64,000 bases of DNA from Heterobilharzia americana (GCA_944470555.2 OX104130.1:74467160-74531159), one strand, 5' to 3'. Shown: positions 33,301-44,950, numbered from the stretch's first letter. The notes: a model not told the origin generated them from the letters alone. Numbers and translations are program-made.

Positions 33301-34255
33301 CGGACATCTAACCGAAAAAAAACACAGTGCACCACAGTATCATATCACTTAGATTAGTGCCCAAATTTCAAATCTGACCGGTGGACTTTGATCAGAGTTG
33401 AGTACTACCCACTGTAAAACATCCCAAACAAGACAGAGGTAGGAATTAGAAGATAAATATTTGAAAGTAAGCTCTTACATTCAGAAAAGTAGTGAAAACA
33501 CACTTTTTACCTTGTCTGATAAAACTTACGTCAATTAAAATAATAAAAATGAGCCTATTTCAACCATTCTTGTGATATAGATCATTCCTTCAGCAGTTAA
33601 TATTGATTATTCATGACACGATATACACTGCTCATTACTGATTGACTGTGTGTGCATAAACAGTTTGTCCTTATGTTAAGCCTACCTTGGTAATGCTTAT
33701 TTTATCGTATTACCAAGATTGTCTTCAAGTCTTATCTTTTATTCCTCTCATTATCTTTCTTATTATTGAATTCCTTTATGTCATATGTGTCCTTCCCCCA
33801 CTTCCAGTTTTCATATATAATACCGCCTTAACAAGTAAATGTGTGATCAGATTGTTCGAAATGTATAGCGCTAATACATCACATTTTTCAGATAATCTAC
33901 GACTTTTTTTCTTTTACATATGCTTCCCTATTGTTGTATTTATTGATAAACTACCAAATTAACTGCATTACCAGTTCACATTCAGTTCTCAATGAAAGAT
34001 ATTTACAGCATTTCAGATTATTTCATCTATAGAGTGTATTTATCAGTAGAAATTGATGAAAGCAATGAAATACCTACTCAAAGTTATAGTAGTAGTTGTG
34101 TCAACATCACTGGGTACAACACTATGTGACGCAGGTTTGAACCCAGAAGGGACATCAGTTCAGTCGACGTTTCAGATGAACGCCAACAAGCAGGAAACCT
34201 AAGTCGAGCAGCGCTTCCACTCGATTACTTCCAACTACCTAACATCTCTTATGAT
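33301..34255. other. AT-rich intronic stretch, nothing recognised
   Basis: A hydrophobic open frame at 33687-33962 has no supporting features. A short tRNA-like word (caggtttgaacccagaag) occurs near 34131. Confidence 0.4.
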
Positions 34256-34261
34256 AACACT

Positions 34262-35065
34262 GTATTAAGCAAAAACCAATAAGTTGACAGAAGAGGCGAG
34301 GCAGAGAACACAGAACTTCAAGTGATCGTAGAGGAGACAGAGGTGATGAAAATACCCAACCAACAACAACAACAACAACAACAACAACAAACTCCAATCA
34401 CCATCAACGAGAGATACTTAAGGGAAGTTGTCTCTTCCACCTATCTAGAAAGCACCGTTTCAAATACAGGCAACACAGGCACAGAAGAGGACATCAAAGA
34501 CAGGATTGGAAAGACAGCAAAACAGGCCTTCATTAATCCAAAACCAGTGTGGAGATCTTCTGCATTCAACATAAAGCGTGAACAACATCCGGATTTTCAT
34601 CACCAATTCAGTCAAGTCAGTGCTTCTATATCGTTCAGAGACTTACCGCGCTACGAAAAGCATTTCCAACAAACTACACATATTCATCAACAGCTGCCTA
34701 CGCTCACTCGGTACTGAAGATCGGATCGTCAGAAAGAATAAGCAACAAACAACTCTGGCAACCAACCAACCAATAACCTATCACCCAACAATTATGCAGA
34801 AGAAAGTGGAGATGGATTGGGTATACACTGAGAAGGCCGACTGGTGACATCACACGTCAGGCCAGACACTCGAAGGGAACCCAGATAGGAAACGACGAGT
34901 TGGGCATCCGAGGTGGAGGAGATGGTGTGTGAGAAAGAAATGAGAGATTGTAAGCAGTCGTGGAACCAGGTTGAAAAGATTTCAGAGAAGAGAGTGGAAT
35001 GGAGACATGTTACTGTCGCCATGCGTTCCACTAGGAACCCAAGGGATGCATAATAATAATCATGA
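34262..35065 (+). pseudogene. RTE-2 3' fragment, copy B
   Basis: Plus-strand C-terminal third of RTE-2: KLTEEARQRTQNF-like start, a (CAA)n run encoding Gln at 34363-34390, ITINERYLREVVSSTYLESTVSNTGNTGTEEDI, then the terminal region in another frame and an AAT-rich tail. It aligns with 51080-51660 of copy E. Frameshifted. Confidence 0.8.
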
Positions 35066-35486
35066 TAATAACAATGAGCCAACGAATACTTTTCGATCAA
35101 TCATCCTGACATGTTTGAGCATAGATTAATTATATTTTTGTTAGTTGATAGCTGTGAAATCAAGAAGCAGTAAATCTTTCTACTGGATACTTGATTTTTA
35201 ATCAGTTAATCACAAATTAGAAACCTTTCCATCTAAGGTGTACGCAAGTGATACCCTTAGCTTCATATAATAATGGCAATTTATCAATGTCAGCCTACTT
35301 TAACTGACCTTCATTTTCAAATGATTTAAGCCTTGACAGTCAGTGAGTTAATTATACCTCTACAATCTACAGAGAATAATCAATATACATTGCAGTGACT
35401 TATATTTTCAGTAGTTCCTATAAAGAACAACTGGTTGAATCGCTCCAGCTCAAAATGAATGAATCATTTTGTATATCATAAAATAC
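35066..35486. other. AT-rich intronic stretch, nothing recognised
   Basis: No coding or repeat similarity was recognised. Confidence 0.5.
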
Positions 35487-36295
35487 AGATGCAGAGTCTT
35501 CTGAACACTTCAAGTGGCAATTTGAGAATGTTTGGGGTCCGTTTCTCACCACAACCACCACCAAATGCAAATTGTTGCTTCAGGATTCGTCTTCAACCGT
35601 CCCACGGCTAACAATAGACAATGTAGTGATTGAGTGTGTCAACCATTTCACTTACCTGGGAAGCGAAGTGGGGTCAACCCTGCTCTGGTGGCTCAGTGCA
35701 TGATGAAATCTCCGCACAAAAGCCGGCACTGACGTTCGCCAACTTACCCCACCTATGGTACCCCCATGATATCCGATTGTCTATCAACGGTCGCGTGTAC
35801 TTCACACCAGTCCACTCTCTTCTACTCTATGTCTGTGAAACATCTCCACTGAACGTGGAAGACATCAAAAGGCTGGCTTCACGTGTTTCACCACCGTTGT
35901 CTGTCTTCACAGTATACGCCGTATTCTGTGGTGTCACCAACTGAGTAACACAGACGTCTACACACGTGTAGAGTTCTAGAGAGTAGAGGTAAATCAGTTG
36001 ACGAGACCACTAACCTTCATCGACTGAGATGGTTGGCACACATATTACGTATACCTAGTCGCCGATTGCCTCGTCACACAATGTTGGCTGAAGTAGGTTC
36101 AGACTGGAAAAAAGCACAAGGTGGCCACACTGAAACATGCCACCAATGTATGAAGTCTTTGACTATTGGTTTCAGCCATGTGGGTTGATGCAGACTAGGT
36201 GGTTGGGGTCCTCGGGACAAGAGGAAGCAGTGGTTGCAGACTGACTCTAGGTGATAATATGGCTCGCAACCGATGTCAGTGGTGCAGATGTACAG
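35487..36295 (+). pseudogene. RTE-1 reverse transcriptase C-terminal fragment
   Basis: Plus-strand match to RTE-1 from just after the YADD box to the last codons (tgtcagtggtgcagatgtac). It shares with 1384-2172 the same insertion-like change at the GSRINS region and the acacgtgtagag block, so both come from one mutated source copy. Stops and frameshifts throughout. Confidence 0.8.
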
Positions 36296-37329
36296 AGAAT
36301 GAAGTGACTGATTGAAGTGACTTCAACTCTGAATTACACGGTTTTCCTAATAGGCCATAAATACAAAATGAGGGCAGCTTGTAAAACTCAAAAATTACTA
36401 AACCGTAAATAACATTTCTCTTAAAAGAAAAGGGTCAGAACAGGGTTACTTAATACAAATGTTTACCGAAAATTGTTAGTGAAAGAATAAAACAAAACAT
36501 GACCGTCATTAACCATCAACCAGGTTAGTGTTGTATTAACTAGATATGCGGGCCTATTGTGGCCTAACTCCAGGTTGCAACACATAAATTAATGACAATT
36601 CGATTCTACCGAAAAGCACTAATTCGCTTGAGGTTCCAAATATACCCTACCAACTCATCTAGACAGCCAAATACAAATCTATACATCACACTATGCTCCA
36701 CGCACAGTGTATTCGTAAGGAGTAATAAGACTAGCCAGCAGTTCAAAACTCATATAGTAAGGTGGAGAGTTCGAACCCGTGAACCAGTGATTTGAGATTT
36801 AAGCGTTTCAACCAGTGACCTACACAACTTATACAACTATGTTCAACTTAAAACCATAATCATTTACTTTTCAGAAGTTAAAAATTGCAAAATATGATCA
36901 CTATACTGGATTCAAAGCAATCTCTTTGAAAATAAACAGACAGAAACTTTCTTCATCCTCACCTACATTTCGAAATTGTTGCTGCTACTTGAATGGTAAG
37001 GCACATTAATAATCACTAAGATGGTTATCATCTTTAAGAATTACAAAACTATAACATCATTAGTGAAGCTGTTTAGTTGATGATTAACTCCAATTGTAGC
37101 ATTATAAACGTTGAGGATATTTATTTACTGGTGGTGAGTAACATTCATACAGGCTAACGATACATTCATAGTATGATAAGTACGAACAAACACTATTGCA
37201 TCCATGACCAGCTGACAAAGAGCTACCATGCCAGAGATTCAGGTGGTCGGTCAACCAATGGGATATGATCTTGATATGTGCATCAGTTATTCGTATTTAA
37301 AACAGCGTGATCAGGTTACCTACGCTGCA
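36296..37329. other. Intronic stretch with one tRNA-like word
   Basis: A tRNA-like B-box word (gagagttcgaacccgtgaac) lies at about 36765. Otherwise nothing was recognised. Confidence 0.4.
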
Positions 37330-38778
37330 CATTTTCATATAGTTCTGGGGAATAAATTATTCAATGAGAAGTCATGACCAACAGAATTCTTAGAAAAGAT
37401 CAAAAATATTAACATAGAAAACGATAAATTTATGATATCCTTCGATGTTACAGCACTATACACATTTATCGAACTTCAGTTGGCCAAGGTAACGATATCC
37501 CTCCTGATCAATGAAGACAAAAACCTTTCAGAACGCACAAAACTCAAATATTCAAGTCTGATGGAACTCATCAACCTTTGTATGACAACATACTTCCAAT
37601 TCAACGGCAAGATATACAAACAGATGGAAGGGACTCCAATGGGATCACCGGTACCTGGATTAATAGCAGAAGCAGTGACGCAGAGACTGGAAGCCATTAT
37701 TCTACCTGTGATCAAACCAAAAACTTGGTTTCGCTATGTAGACAACACTTGTCATCATCAAAAAGGATGATATAGAAAACACCCACAGTTTGATCAACAG
37801 CGTTTTCAATGACATCAAATTCACAATGGAGAGAGTCAAACAACCAACTACCATTCCTGGATGTTTTAGTCAATAGGACAAATGACGGAAAGCTGGAAAC
37901 CCAAGTGTACAGGAAGCCAATACACACTGACCAAATCCTCAACTACAATAGCAATAAGACACAAAGTCAGTTGCGTGCAGACTCTATTCAAAAGAGCGAG
38001 AACACACTGCAGCACAACAACTTCATGGAGAAACGAAGAAAATTACGTGATATCCACCCTAAATAAGAACGGCTACCCACGAAACTTTATCAGATGCCTA
38101 TCCTGTGCATCAACAACTACAAAGTCATCGACAGAAATCAACAAACGCATCATCCTACCATACATGAAGAATATATCAGAAATCATGACAAGATTGCTGA
38201 GACCACTTGGAATTGGTGTGGCTCATAAACCAACAAATTCCCTCCAAACACTATTATGCAGACCAAAGGATGCGGTAAGCAAAGAAGACAAACCGAATAT
38301 CATTTACAAAATCAACTGCAATAACTGTAGTCAGCACTACATTGGACAAAGCGGCCGCCCTCTTCGCCTTCGTCTACATGAGCACCAATTGGCCATTAAA
38401 CGTCACGACATTTCGTCACTCATTTCAATCCACGTGGATAATTATGGACATGAATTCAATTTCGACAATGTAGAAATTTTGGACAGAGGAAACACAAACA
38501 ATATCAGAGAATTTCTAGAAGCTTGGCATTCAGGTGAGTCAGCAATCAATAGATGCATAGACCTGATCTATCAACCAATAAGAAAATTGATAAACGATAG
38601 AAAGGTCAGAGGTCAAGCAGAGGAACAGCCAAAAGGAAAGTCTATACAATCAATGACACAACAATCGAAGGAAACAACCAATCACAGACCACATCGTCAG
38701 AACAAGCTACTAAATCATTCACGGAGAGATATTGACAGCTCACTTCAGACTGAAGTTAGTGCTGATGATGTCGTCTAG
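37330..38778 (+). pseudogene. Penelope-like element, longest copy in the window
   Basis: RT blocks: ISFDVTALYTFI (37435), GTPMGSPVPGLIAEAVTQRLE (37630-37695) and WFRYVDNTC (37728), again YVDN where YVDD is usual. After a frameshift, LPFLDVLVNRTNDGKLETQVYRKPIHTDQILNYNSN reads 37847-37965. The GIY-YIG endonuclease is in a later frame: INCNNCSQHYIGQSGRPLRLRLHEH (38310-38385), then SLISIHVDNYGHEFNFDNVEIL and REFLEAWHSG. The reading frame ends at 38776-38778 after SADDVV. Two to three frameshifts; otherwise well preserved. Confidence 0.85.
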
Positions 38779-38795
38779 CAAGTCGATGAAAGCTT
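38762..38795 (+). ncRNA. Hammerhead-like motif at Penelope 3' end
   Basis: CUGAUGA (38762-38768), an imperfect hairpin GUCGUCU-AGCA-AGUCGAU, then GAAA (38788-38791). One extra U lies between CUGAUGA and the hairpin, and stem I plus a cleavage site cannot be assigned with confidence. Confidence 0.3.
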
Positions 38796-39329
38796 AACGA
38801 TTAAACAACCCAGCTCAGAGAACACAATGCAACCAAGACAGGAAGACAGTAAACACAAATTGTATGTTTCATTCTCTCTGATAATCCACTCTCCATCACA
38901 CAGAGAAAGAATGATTTCAACTGTTTTGCATATCAACGCACAGTGAGAACATCAAACTTACTAGAATTAGTAACACTAAACATCCAATGAAGCGTCATGG
39001 TTGAATACACAGAATTTATACTACATGTGTATAATAGCCAAATGCCCTTATAAGGCGTAGTTGCTATAAGAAACAGGAAAAACAATGGAGAGACAAAACA
39101 AATGTTTCAGTTAAGTTCATCAAACAGAGTGAAATATATGGATGAAAAAAGACAATTACAATGAGAAATGCGAATAGATAAATTATAATCTTTTCCATTG
39201 TTGGTAAAATTATTTCTTTGACATGGTAGGTGAGTGTGTGTTGCGTCTCAGTGATGAAAGGAATATCACTGCTGACATGGCACTAATTACTCTCAAGTAA
39301 CAGACTTGGGAGTGATGTAGCATTTGAGA
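38796..39329. other. Probable Penelope 3' flank and unassigned sequence
   Basis: No further coding similarity; the exact 3' end of the Penelope copy is not visible. Confidence 0.35.
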
Positions 39330-39645
39330 CTTACCGCCTTCAACCCGTATCCAACATAACCTAACACTACCACCTTATTTAGCACGTTAGAATAGACGGT
39401 AATTAGACATGCGTAACACATTGCCCTTATCAACTAACTTATGTCTTTTACCTAACACTCTCACCTCTAGGTAGGTTGCTCATTAAGTGATGGTTCCACA
39501 ACACATGTCTAGTGCTGTAGAGGTATCAGTGGTTGTTAAATGAGTGCCCACCACTGCTTATCCGACCTGTGTTACAAGTGAAGTCTCCAGTGTACTCAAA
39601 CACCTCACTTCTTCGCATCAAACAAGGTAGATCAGTCTGTAAGCA
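39330..39645 (-). pseudogene. RTE-1-related C-terminal fragment
   Basis: Minus strand reads SEVFEYTGDFTCNTGRISSGG near 39560-39620, aligning with SEVVECVDHFTYLGSRINSGG of RTE-1. A block of the RSIGRIPWCHH...SNAEVRCRVLG region lies at 39440-39540. Strongly diverged, with a deletion between them. Confidence 0.6.
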
Positions 39646-39949
39646 ACAATTAAGGGTAGTTGAAAATGTTATCAGTTCCAACTGATTAGTTCCTTTTTGT
39701 TTTCGATTAGTGAACTGTAATAAAATACTAAGGAAAGTTTTTTGAATGCATCTGAATAAGATTAGCGTTCTGGCCATTTTTTGACGTCTTCATATCGACA
39801 CATTTATTGGTGCACATATACAGGACTGAGTTCGAATTTGATGCAAATAAACAGACAGATTTACTTGTGTATGTGAATGAACTATGGAACACTTGTATGT
39901 AACCTCGAGAAGATATGAAGAAGTAATGCTGTAAAAACTCATGACACTA
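39646..39949. other. Intronic stretch, nothing recognised
   Basis: No repeat or coding similarity could be assigned. Confidence 0.45.
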
Positions 39950-40480
39950 GAGACATTAAACCGCCGATCGAAGTCGCTGTCTAGCAATGAAGTACTTCAC
40001 CCTATATTGTTAAGAGAGAATTCAAAGCCTCTGGTGTGTTACCATACAAGGAAGGCACCTCAGAAGGATTACGAAGAATTCTCAATAAGGCTGGCTGGGA
40101 CTAAAGTGGCATTCACACCAAGAAACTTGCTAAGAAACAACAAATTAAGCAAAATAATCTGGTTTACCTAATCCCTTGCAGTGATTATGAGGTTAAATAC
40201 ATAGGTCAAAGTAGTCGACTGACTGGCCAGGGCCGATTAGACTAACAGAGCACAAAATCTCGGCTAAATCAAGATTAGTAGGTCCTAATAAGATAAGAAG
40301 TTTAGAAAGAAGCTCGGCTATAGCTCTACAAACAATTGCACACACTAAGGTGGGATGGAGTGACAGTGTTGAAAGCTAACCTAGTTGAGTGGAGGGAGAG
40401 ATTGATAACCGAGTTTGTGTTTAGCCAATCAACACCACATACATGCAGTAACAGAAATGATTCTGCACCTGTCCCGGACA
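39950..40480 (+). pseudogene. Penelope-like element, endonuclease remnant of a second type
   Basis: VLPYKEGTSEGLRRIL (40038-40085), then LVYLIPCSDYEVKYIGQSSR (40161-40220), a GIY-YIG signature of the IPC...YIG type, then TEHK and VEWRERLITEF. The sequence differs clearly from the copies at 25390 and 38330, so at least three Penelope lineages are present. One frameshift and stops. Confidence 0.7.
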
Positions 40481-40800
40481 TATGAAAAATTCTACTACCC
40501 TTATCACCAAAGAGTAGGAGAGAAAATTAGCAATATATAAAGTCTGTTTCAAAGTTGTGGAGTTACTTGATATGAATATGGACAATAAATGCTACTGTTT
40601 CACTATGTGGTATTTCTAATAAACGGACTAAAATAGGATTACAACCCACAACAGTGCCCGAGTTTCACTCTTATATCAATGAAGCCTGATATTTGATCAT
40701 CAGGTGCTCTGTTGAGAATACTGCATCTCAACTAGTCTCAGTATGTGTTTTGGTGAATTGCATCATGGTACGCATATAATCAAGCATGTAGAGTAATCAG

Positions 40801-40867
40801 CCCGACCGATAGCTGCTACCTTGACGTGGTGGTCGGGCTTGCATATCACAATGACCCAACGAGCTAT
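40801..40867 (+). ncRNA. Candidate HDV-like ribozyme at RTE-1 5' end, copy 2
   Basis: Identical to the structure at 14193-14259. Here the target duplication ends exactly at 40800, so nucleotide 1 of the fold is nucleotide 1 of the element, as expected if the ribozyme defines the transcript 5' end. Confidence 0.55.
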
Positions 40868-41047
40868 GCTGGTGGAACGCTTGTTCCCTCGAGGTCCTAC
40901 CATACCAGAAAGGTCTGTTGGGTAGTGGTTAGACGAAAAGCAGTTACCGTCATAGTGTAAATTGCTATACTATGATGGGGGTCTGAGGGCGAAGTCGTAC
41001 TGCTGCTAGCTGGATGGGGTGTGACAGCAGTAAGGTGTTTCCCTTGG

Positions 41048-41308
41048 ATGACCAGCAGTGCCAAGCTGATGCTGCCTTCTCAGTGGAAGGGGGGGTTAGA
41101 AAAGGTCGGCCCCAAAAATAACACACTCCACCACGCCCCACGGTCTGCCGGGCCGGCGGTGTTGGTTCACTTGTCGTTTCCTTTCGCTCATCCGGCCCCA
41201 AAAATACAAAAATTCAAAATAATCATACTCAAAAGGCTGGGTGTGACAGGCCTCAAGCAGATGTCCGATGGGCTCTGCGGTCACACAAATCTCTTTCAGG
41301 TACCTTAA
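41048..41308 (+). CDS. RTE-1 upstream ORF (ORF1-like), copy 2
   Basis: 86 codons from the first ATG (frame open from about 40976) to TAA. Identical to that of copy 1. It overlaps the main frame, which is open from 41122, by 187 nt; the main frame has no ATG until the RGMDVCC region at 41632. Translation by -1 frameshift is therefore one possible way to make the full endonuclease. Confidence 0.4.
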   Translation: MTSSAKLMLPSQWKGGLEKVGPKNNTLHHAPRSAGPAVLVHLSFPFAHPAPKIQKFKIIILKRLGVTGLKQMSDGLCGHTNLFQVP

Positions 41309-44300
41309 GAAGAAATAGCCTTCCACGGTGTGGGCAGCCGGGAAGTGTCAACCGCCCTCACAACTCTGTCAGCACCCAAGTTTCTTCTGACTGCTATCCT
41401 CCTCCTCCATCATTACCTTCTAATCTTCCTTCACGTCTCTTAATTAATGATGCTGCATCATCTTCAATTTCTCCTACCTCTGCAGCCTTCGACAACGATC
41501 TGAGTCCACAGAACAGTGTCCCTGGTCTCCTTAAACCACGCTCCAAATTACATATTGGAGCCTTCAATGTCCGCACCCTCCGTCAAATTGGCCAACAGGC
41601 TTCGTTGGCAAAGACTCTAGCAACTCGAGGCATGGATGTGTGCTGTGTTTGTGAGACACGCATACAGGACCCAAGTGTGGTTATTCACCTGACCTCTCCT
41701 GACCAATCTGGTGAATCTGCAAAATTCACCCTTCGAGTTTCTGGAGATTCGATAGCTAGCTCTCGTGGTCTTGCAGGTGTAGGTATAGCATTAAGCACCA
41801 GGGCAGAAAACTCACTACTAGACTGGATCCCAGTTGATAGTCGCCTCTGCGCTATGAGGCTGAACGGCACAGTGAGAACTAAAAGGAATAGTGAGACTCG
41901 CCGTTGTCTCTTTGTAATCTCTGCTTACGCACCCACTGACTGTAGTTCGGATGAAGTGAAGGACGAGTTCTACCATAAACTGTCTAACCTCCTCTCGAAA
42001 GCCAAACGTTCGGACGTAGTGGTTGTTGCAGGTGACCTCAACGCACAGGTGGGTAGACTGAGTGAGGCAGAAAGGCACTTAGGTGGCACTTTCGGAATCC
42101 CAGCTGAACGTACAGATAACGGTGATCGCCTATTACAACTATGCTCAGATAACCGCCTATTTTTAGCCAGCACAAATTTCAGACATAAAGAAAGGCACTG
42201 TCTGACCTGGCGTCCACCGAGCTCGACTCAGCGATGGACACAGATAGACCACATTGCTATTAGTCATCGCTGGAGAGGATCGGTGGAAGACTGCCGCTCC
42301 TTCTGGAGTACGTGTTTGGACAGCGATCATGCGTTGGTCCGAGCACGTATATGCCTGCGTCTCAATGGACGTAGAAAAAATTTGGCAACAAAACCACTAC
42401 GAGTTCTGCTGGACAACGAAAACACCAAAGCCGTGTTCAGTGAGAAGTTGGCTAGGCAGTTATCGGAACAAAAGACTGTCACTCATCCAGAAGAAGCTTG
42501 GTGCCATCTTCAGTCTACTGTAAAAGCAGCACTGGAGACTGTAGCCGACTCCAAGATAATGGCTAAAAAGAGCCAGTGGATATCAGCAGCTTCTTCCAAA
42601 CTAATGGATGCACGTGAATGCATCCCTGCAGGCTCTGAGTACAATGAAGAGCGAGCGCAACTTAAAAATAAACTGACGAAAAGTCTGCGCAACGATCGTG
42701 AACAGTGGTGGGCAGCAAAGGCTAAAGAGATGGAAAAGGCAGCGGCGATCGGTAACAGTAGACAGTTATTTAGACTTATTAAGGAGACTGGGGGGAAATG
42801 GTCAACAACAGTTAGTGAGGTTATAGCGGAGAAGGACGGATCGGCGATTCACTCGCAGGGAAGGCGACTGGGACGATGGGCAGAACACTTTGAGGAACAG
42901 TTTAACTGGCCTCCAGCCACCATTGCGCTGCCCGCTATCCAGTCGGACCCTGAATGGGACATAGAGACAGGTCCCCCAACACTAGAAGAAGTTGAGAAAG
43001 CGGTAGGTAGCCTGAAACGGGAAGGGCAGCAGGACCAGACGGACTACCTGCTGAGGTATACAAGAATGGTGGTAGAGTTCTCTTAGTCAGGCTAACGGAA
43101 GTGTTAGCCAGTATATGGGAATCAAATACGATCCCCTCCGACTGGTCTAAGTCACTGATCATCCCAGTCTTCAAGAAAGGCGAGAAGTCCTCTTGTGATA
43201 ACCACAGAGGAATCAGCCTGACAAACATAGTGTCTAAGATCCTAAGTTCTATAATTCTCCGACGCCTGAGTGGAGCTCGGGAACAGCAAGCCCGAGAAAA
43301 CCAGGCAGGCTTTAGACCTGGCCGTGGATGTATCGACCAAATATTCACACTGCGCCAGGTCCTGGAACATAGGCATGCTTACAGACGCCCGACAATAGCT
43401 GTATTTCTCGACCTGAAGGCGGCATTTGACTCCGTTGATCGAGAAGTCTTATGGCAGTGTCTGTCACTGAAAGGCGTGCCTAGTAAGTACATCACCTTAT
43501 TGAAAGCTCTCTACTCGAACACTTGTGGGCATGTTAGAGCCTATGGTGAGTTGTCCAGGGAGCTATACTCATCAAGTGGTGTCCGTCAAGGATGCCCACT
43601 ATCCCCATTCTTATTTAATTTTATCATAGATATTCTTATGGAGGTTTCCCTCTCGTCACCTAATTACAAAGACGTTGACCGGATCACAGGTGAATTTTCC
43701 TTAGATCTAGAATATGCAGATGACATAGTCCTGTTAGGTGAAGACGCTGACAAGATGCAGAGTCTTCTGAACACTTTGAGTGGGAATTTGAGAATGTTTG
43801 GGATGCGATTTTCACCACCCAAATGCAAATTTTTGCTCCAGGACTGGTCTTCAGCGGTACCGCGGTTAACAATAGAGAGTGAAGTGGTTGAGTGTGTTGA
43901 CCACTTCACTTACCTGGGAAGTAGGATCAACTCCGGTGGGTTAGTTGCCGATGAGATTTCTGCACGGATACAAAAGGCTCGATTGGCTTTTGCCAATTTG
44001 CGCCACCTATGGCGCCGCCGTGATATTCGTTTGTCTATTAAGGGTCGCGTGTACTGCACAGCAGTCCGCTCTGTTCTACTGTATGGCTGTGAAACATGGC
44101 CATTGAAAGTGGAAGACATGAGAAGGTTACAGGTATTTGACCACCGTTGCCTTCGTAGTATAGGACGTATTCCGTGGTGTCACCATGTGAGTAATGCAGA
44201 AGTTAGGTGTAGAGTTTTAGGGAGAAGAGGTAAGTCAGTCGACGAGGTTGTGAACCTTCATCGACTGAGATGGTTGGGACACGTACTACGTATGCCTAGT

Positions 44301-44549
44301 CACCGATTGCCTCGTCACACAATGTTGGCTGAGGTGGGTTCAGGCTGGAAAAAGGCCCGAGGTGGCCAGACTAAAACATGGCACCAATGTATGAAGTCTC
44401 TGACTGTTGGTTTAAGCCATGTAGGACGATGCAGACTAGGTGGTTGGGGTCCACGGGACAAGAGGAACCAGTGGTTGGAGACCCTAGGTGATATGGCTCA
44501 GAACCGAAGTCAGTGGCGCAGATGTATACACACATTATCCTCATCTTAA
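41122..44549 (+). pseudogene. RTE-1 endonuclease-reverse transcriptase, copy 2, one frameshift
   Basis: Frame open from 41122 through the endonuclease to TAG near 43084-43086. It is shifted by loss of one G in a G run (GGG at 43019-43021, GGGG in copy 1) just before the RT linker RAAGPDG. The second part is open to TAA at 44547-44549 and contains all RT boxes including YADD. Apart from the frameshift the protein matches copy 1 throughout. Unlike copy 1, the N-terminal extension (about 160 codons, Pro/Ser-rich, upstream of HIGAFNVRTL) is uninterrupted, because a GT pair missing in copy 1 is present at 41516-41519. Confidence 0.88.
41197..41203 (+). promoter_or_regulatory. Candidate -1 frameshift slippery heptamer, copy 2
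   Basis: C CCA AAA in the upstream ORF frame (codons CCA 41198-41200, AAA 41201-41203); a -1 shift enters the endonuclease frame. A nested hairpin follows: GUGUGAC 41241-41247 with GUCACAC 41280-41286, enclosing GCAGA/UCUGC. Its 37-nt distance is longer than usual for frameshift stimulators. Confidence 0.4.
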
Positions 44550-44756
44550 CAACGCTATACCGAATCTCACTATTTTGTCACTCCTCTTTCCTTTCTTCTC
44601 ATACTTTATATTTCTTTTGACTGCATTCACTTATCTTCATCCTTCACCTCACTACCTTTTTACTTGATGTGCTGATATGAGGTGTGGCAACTCGGACCGT
44701 TACGCAGTAATGCCTGGTCCTATGTTGATAATGATGATGATGATGAGAGTAATCAG

Positions 44757-44950
44757 CTAACATGTCCTGATGAAATTTGTGAATTCATCAAATCCTATGT
44801 TGGAATTTGCGTGACGACGGAGATCAGTGATTGGAAACCCTAGGTAATATGGATCAAATACATTCACCCATCGCCTTCCTTTTAAACGTCATATAGTATT
44901 TCTCCTCTCTTGACTTTTTTGTCGATTTTTCATTTTAGTGTGTTGTAACT
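44757..44950. other. Short spacer between RTE-1 copy 2 and an RTE-2 fragment
   Basis: Nothing recognised apart from a weak RTE-1-like word (gattggaaaccctaggtaatatg). Confidence 0.35.

Larger units (their letters stand above)
40790..44756 (+). mobile_element. RTE-1 full-length copy 2 with 11-bp target duplication
   Basis: The element 40801-44745 is flanked by exact agagtaatcag at 40790-40800 and 44746-44756. It is nearly identical to copy 1 over its entire length, with a (TGA)n tail. The intact duplication, complete 5' end and near identity to copy 1 imply very recent insertion. Confidence 0.93.

Noticed and set aside
33687..33962. Hydrophobic 91-codon open frame
   Set aside because: AT-rich DNA gives hydrophobic frames by chance; no family similarity, no repeat copy, no splice signals.
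34363..34390. (CAA)n polyglutamine tract as a possible host coding repeat
   Set aside because: Lies within the RTE-2 C-terminal frame; copy E has the equivalent His/Gln run at 51173-51205.
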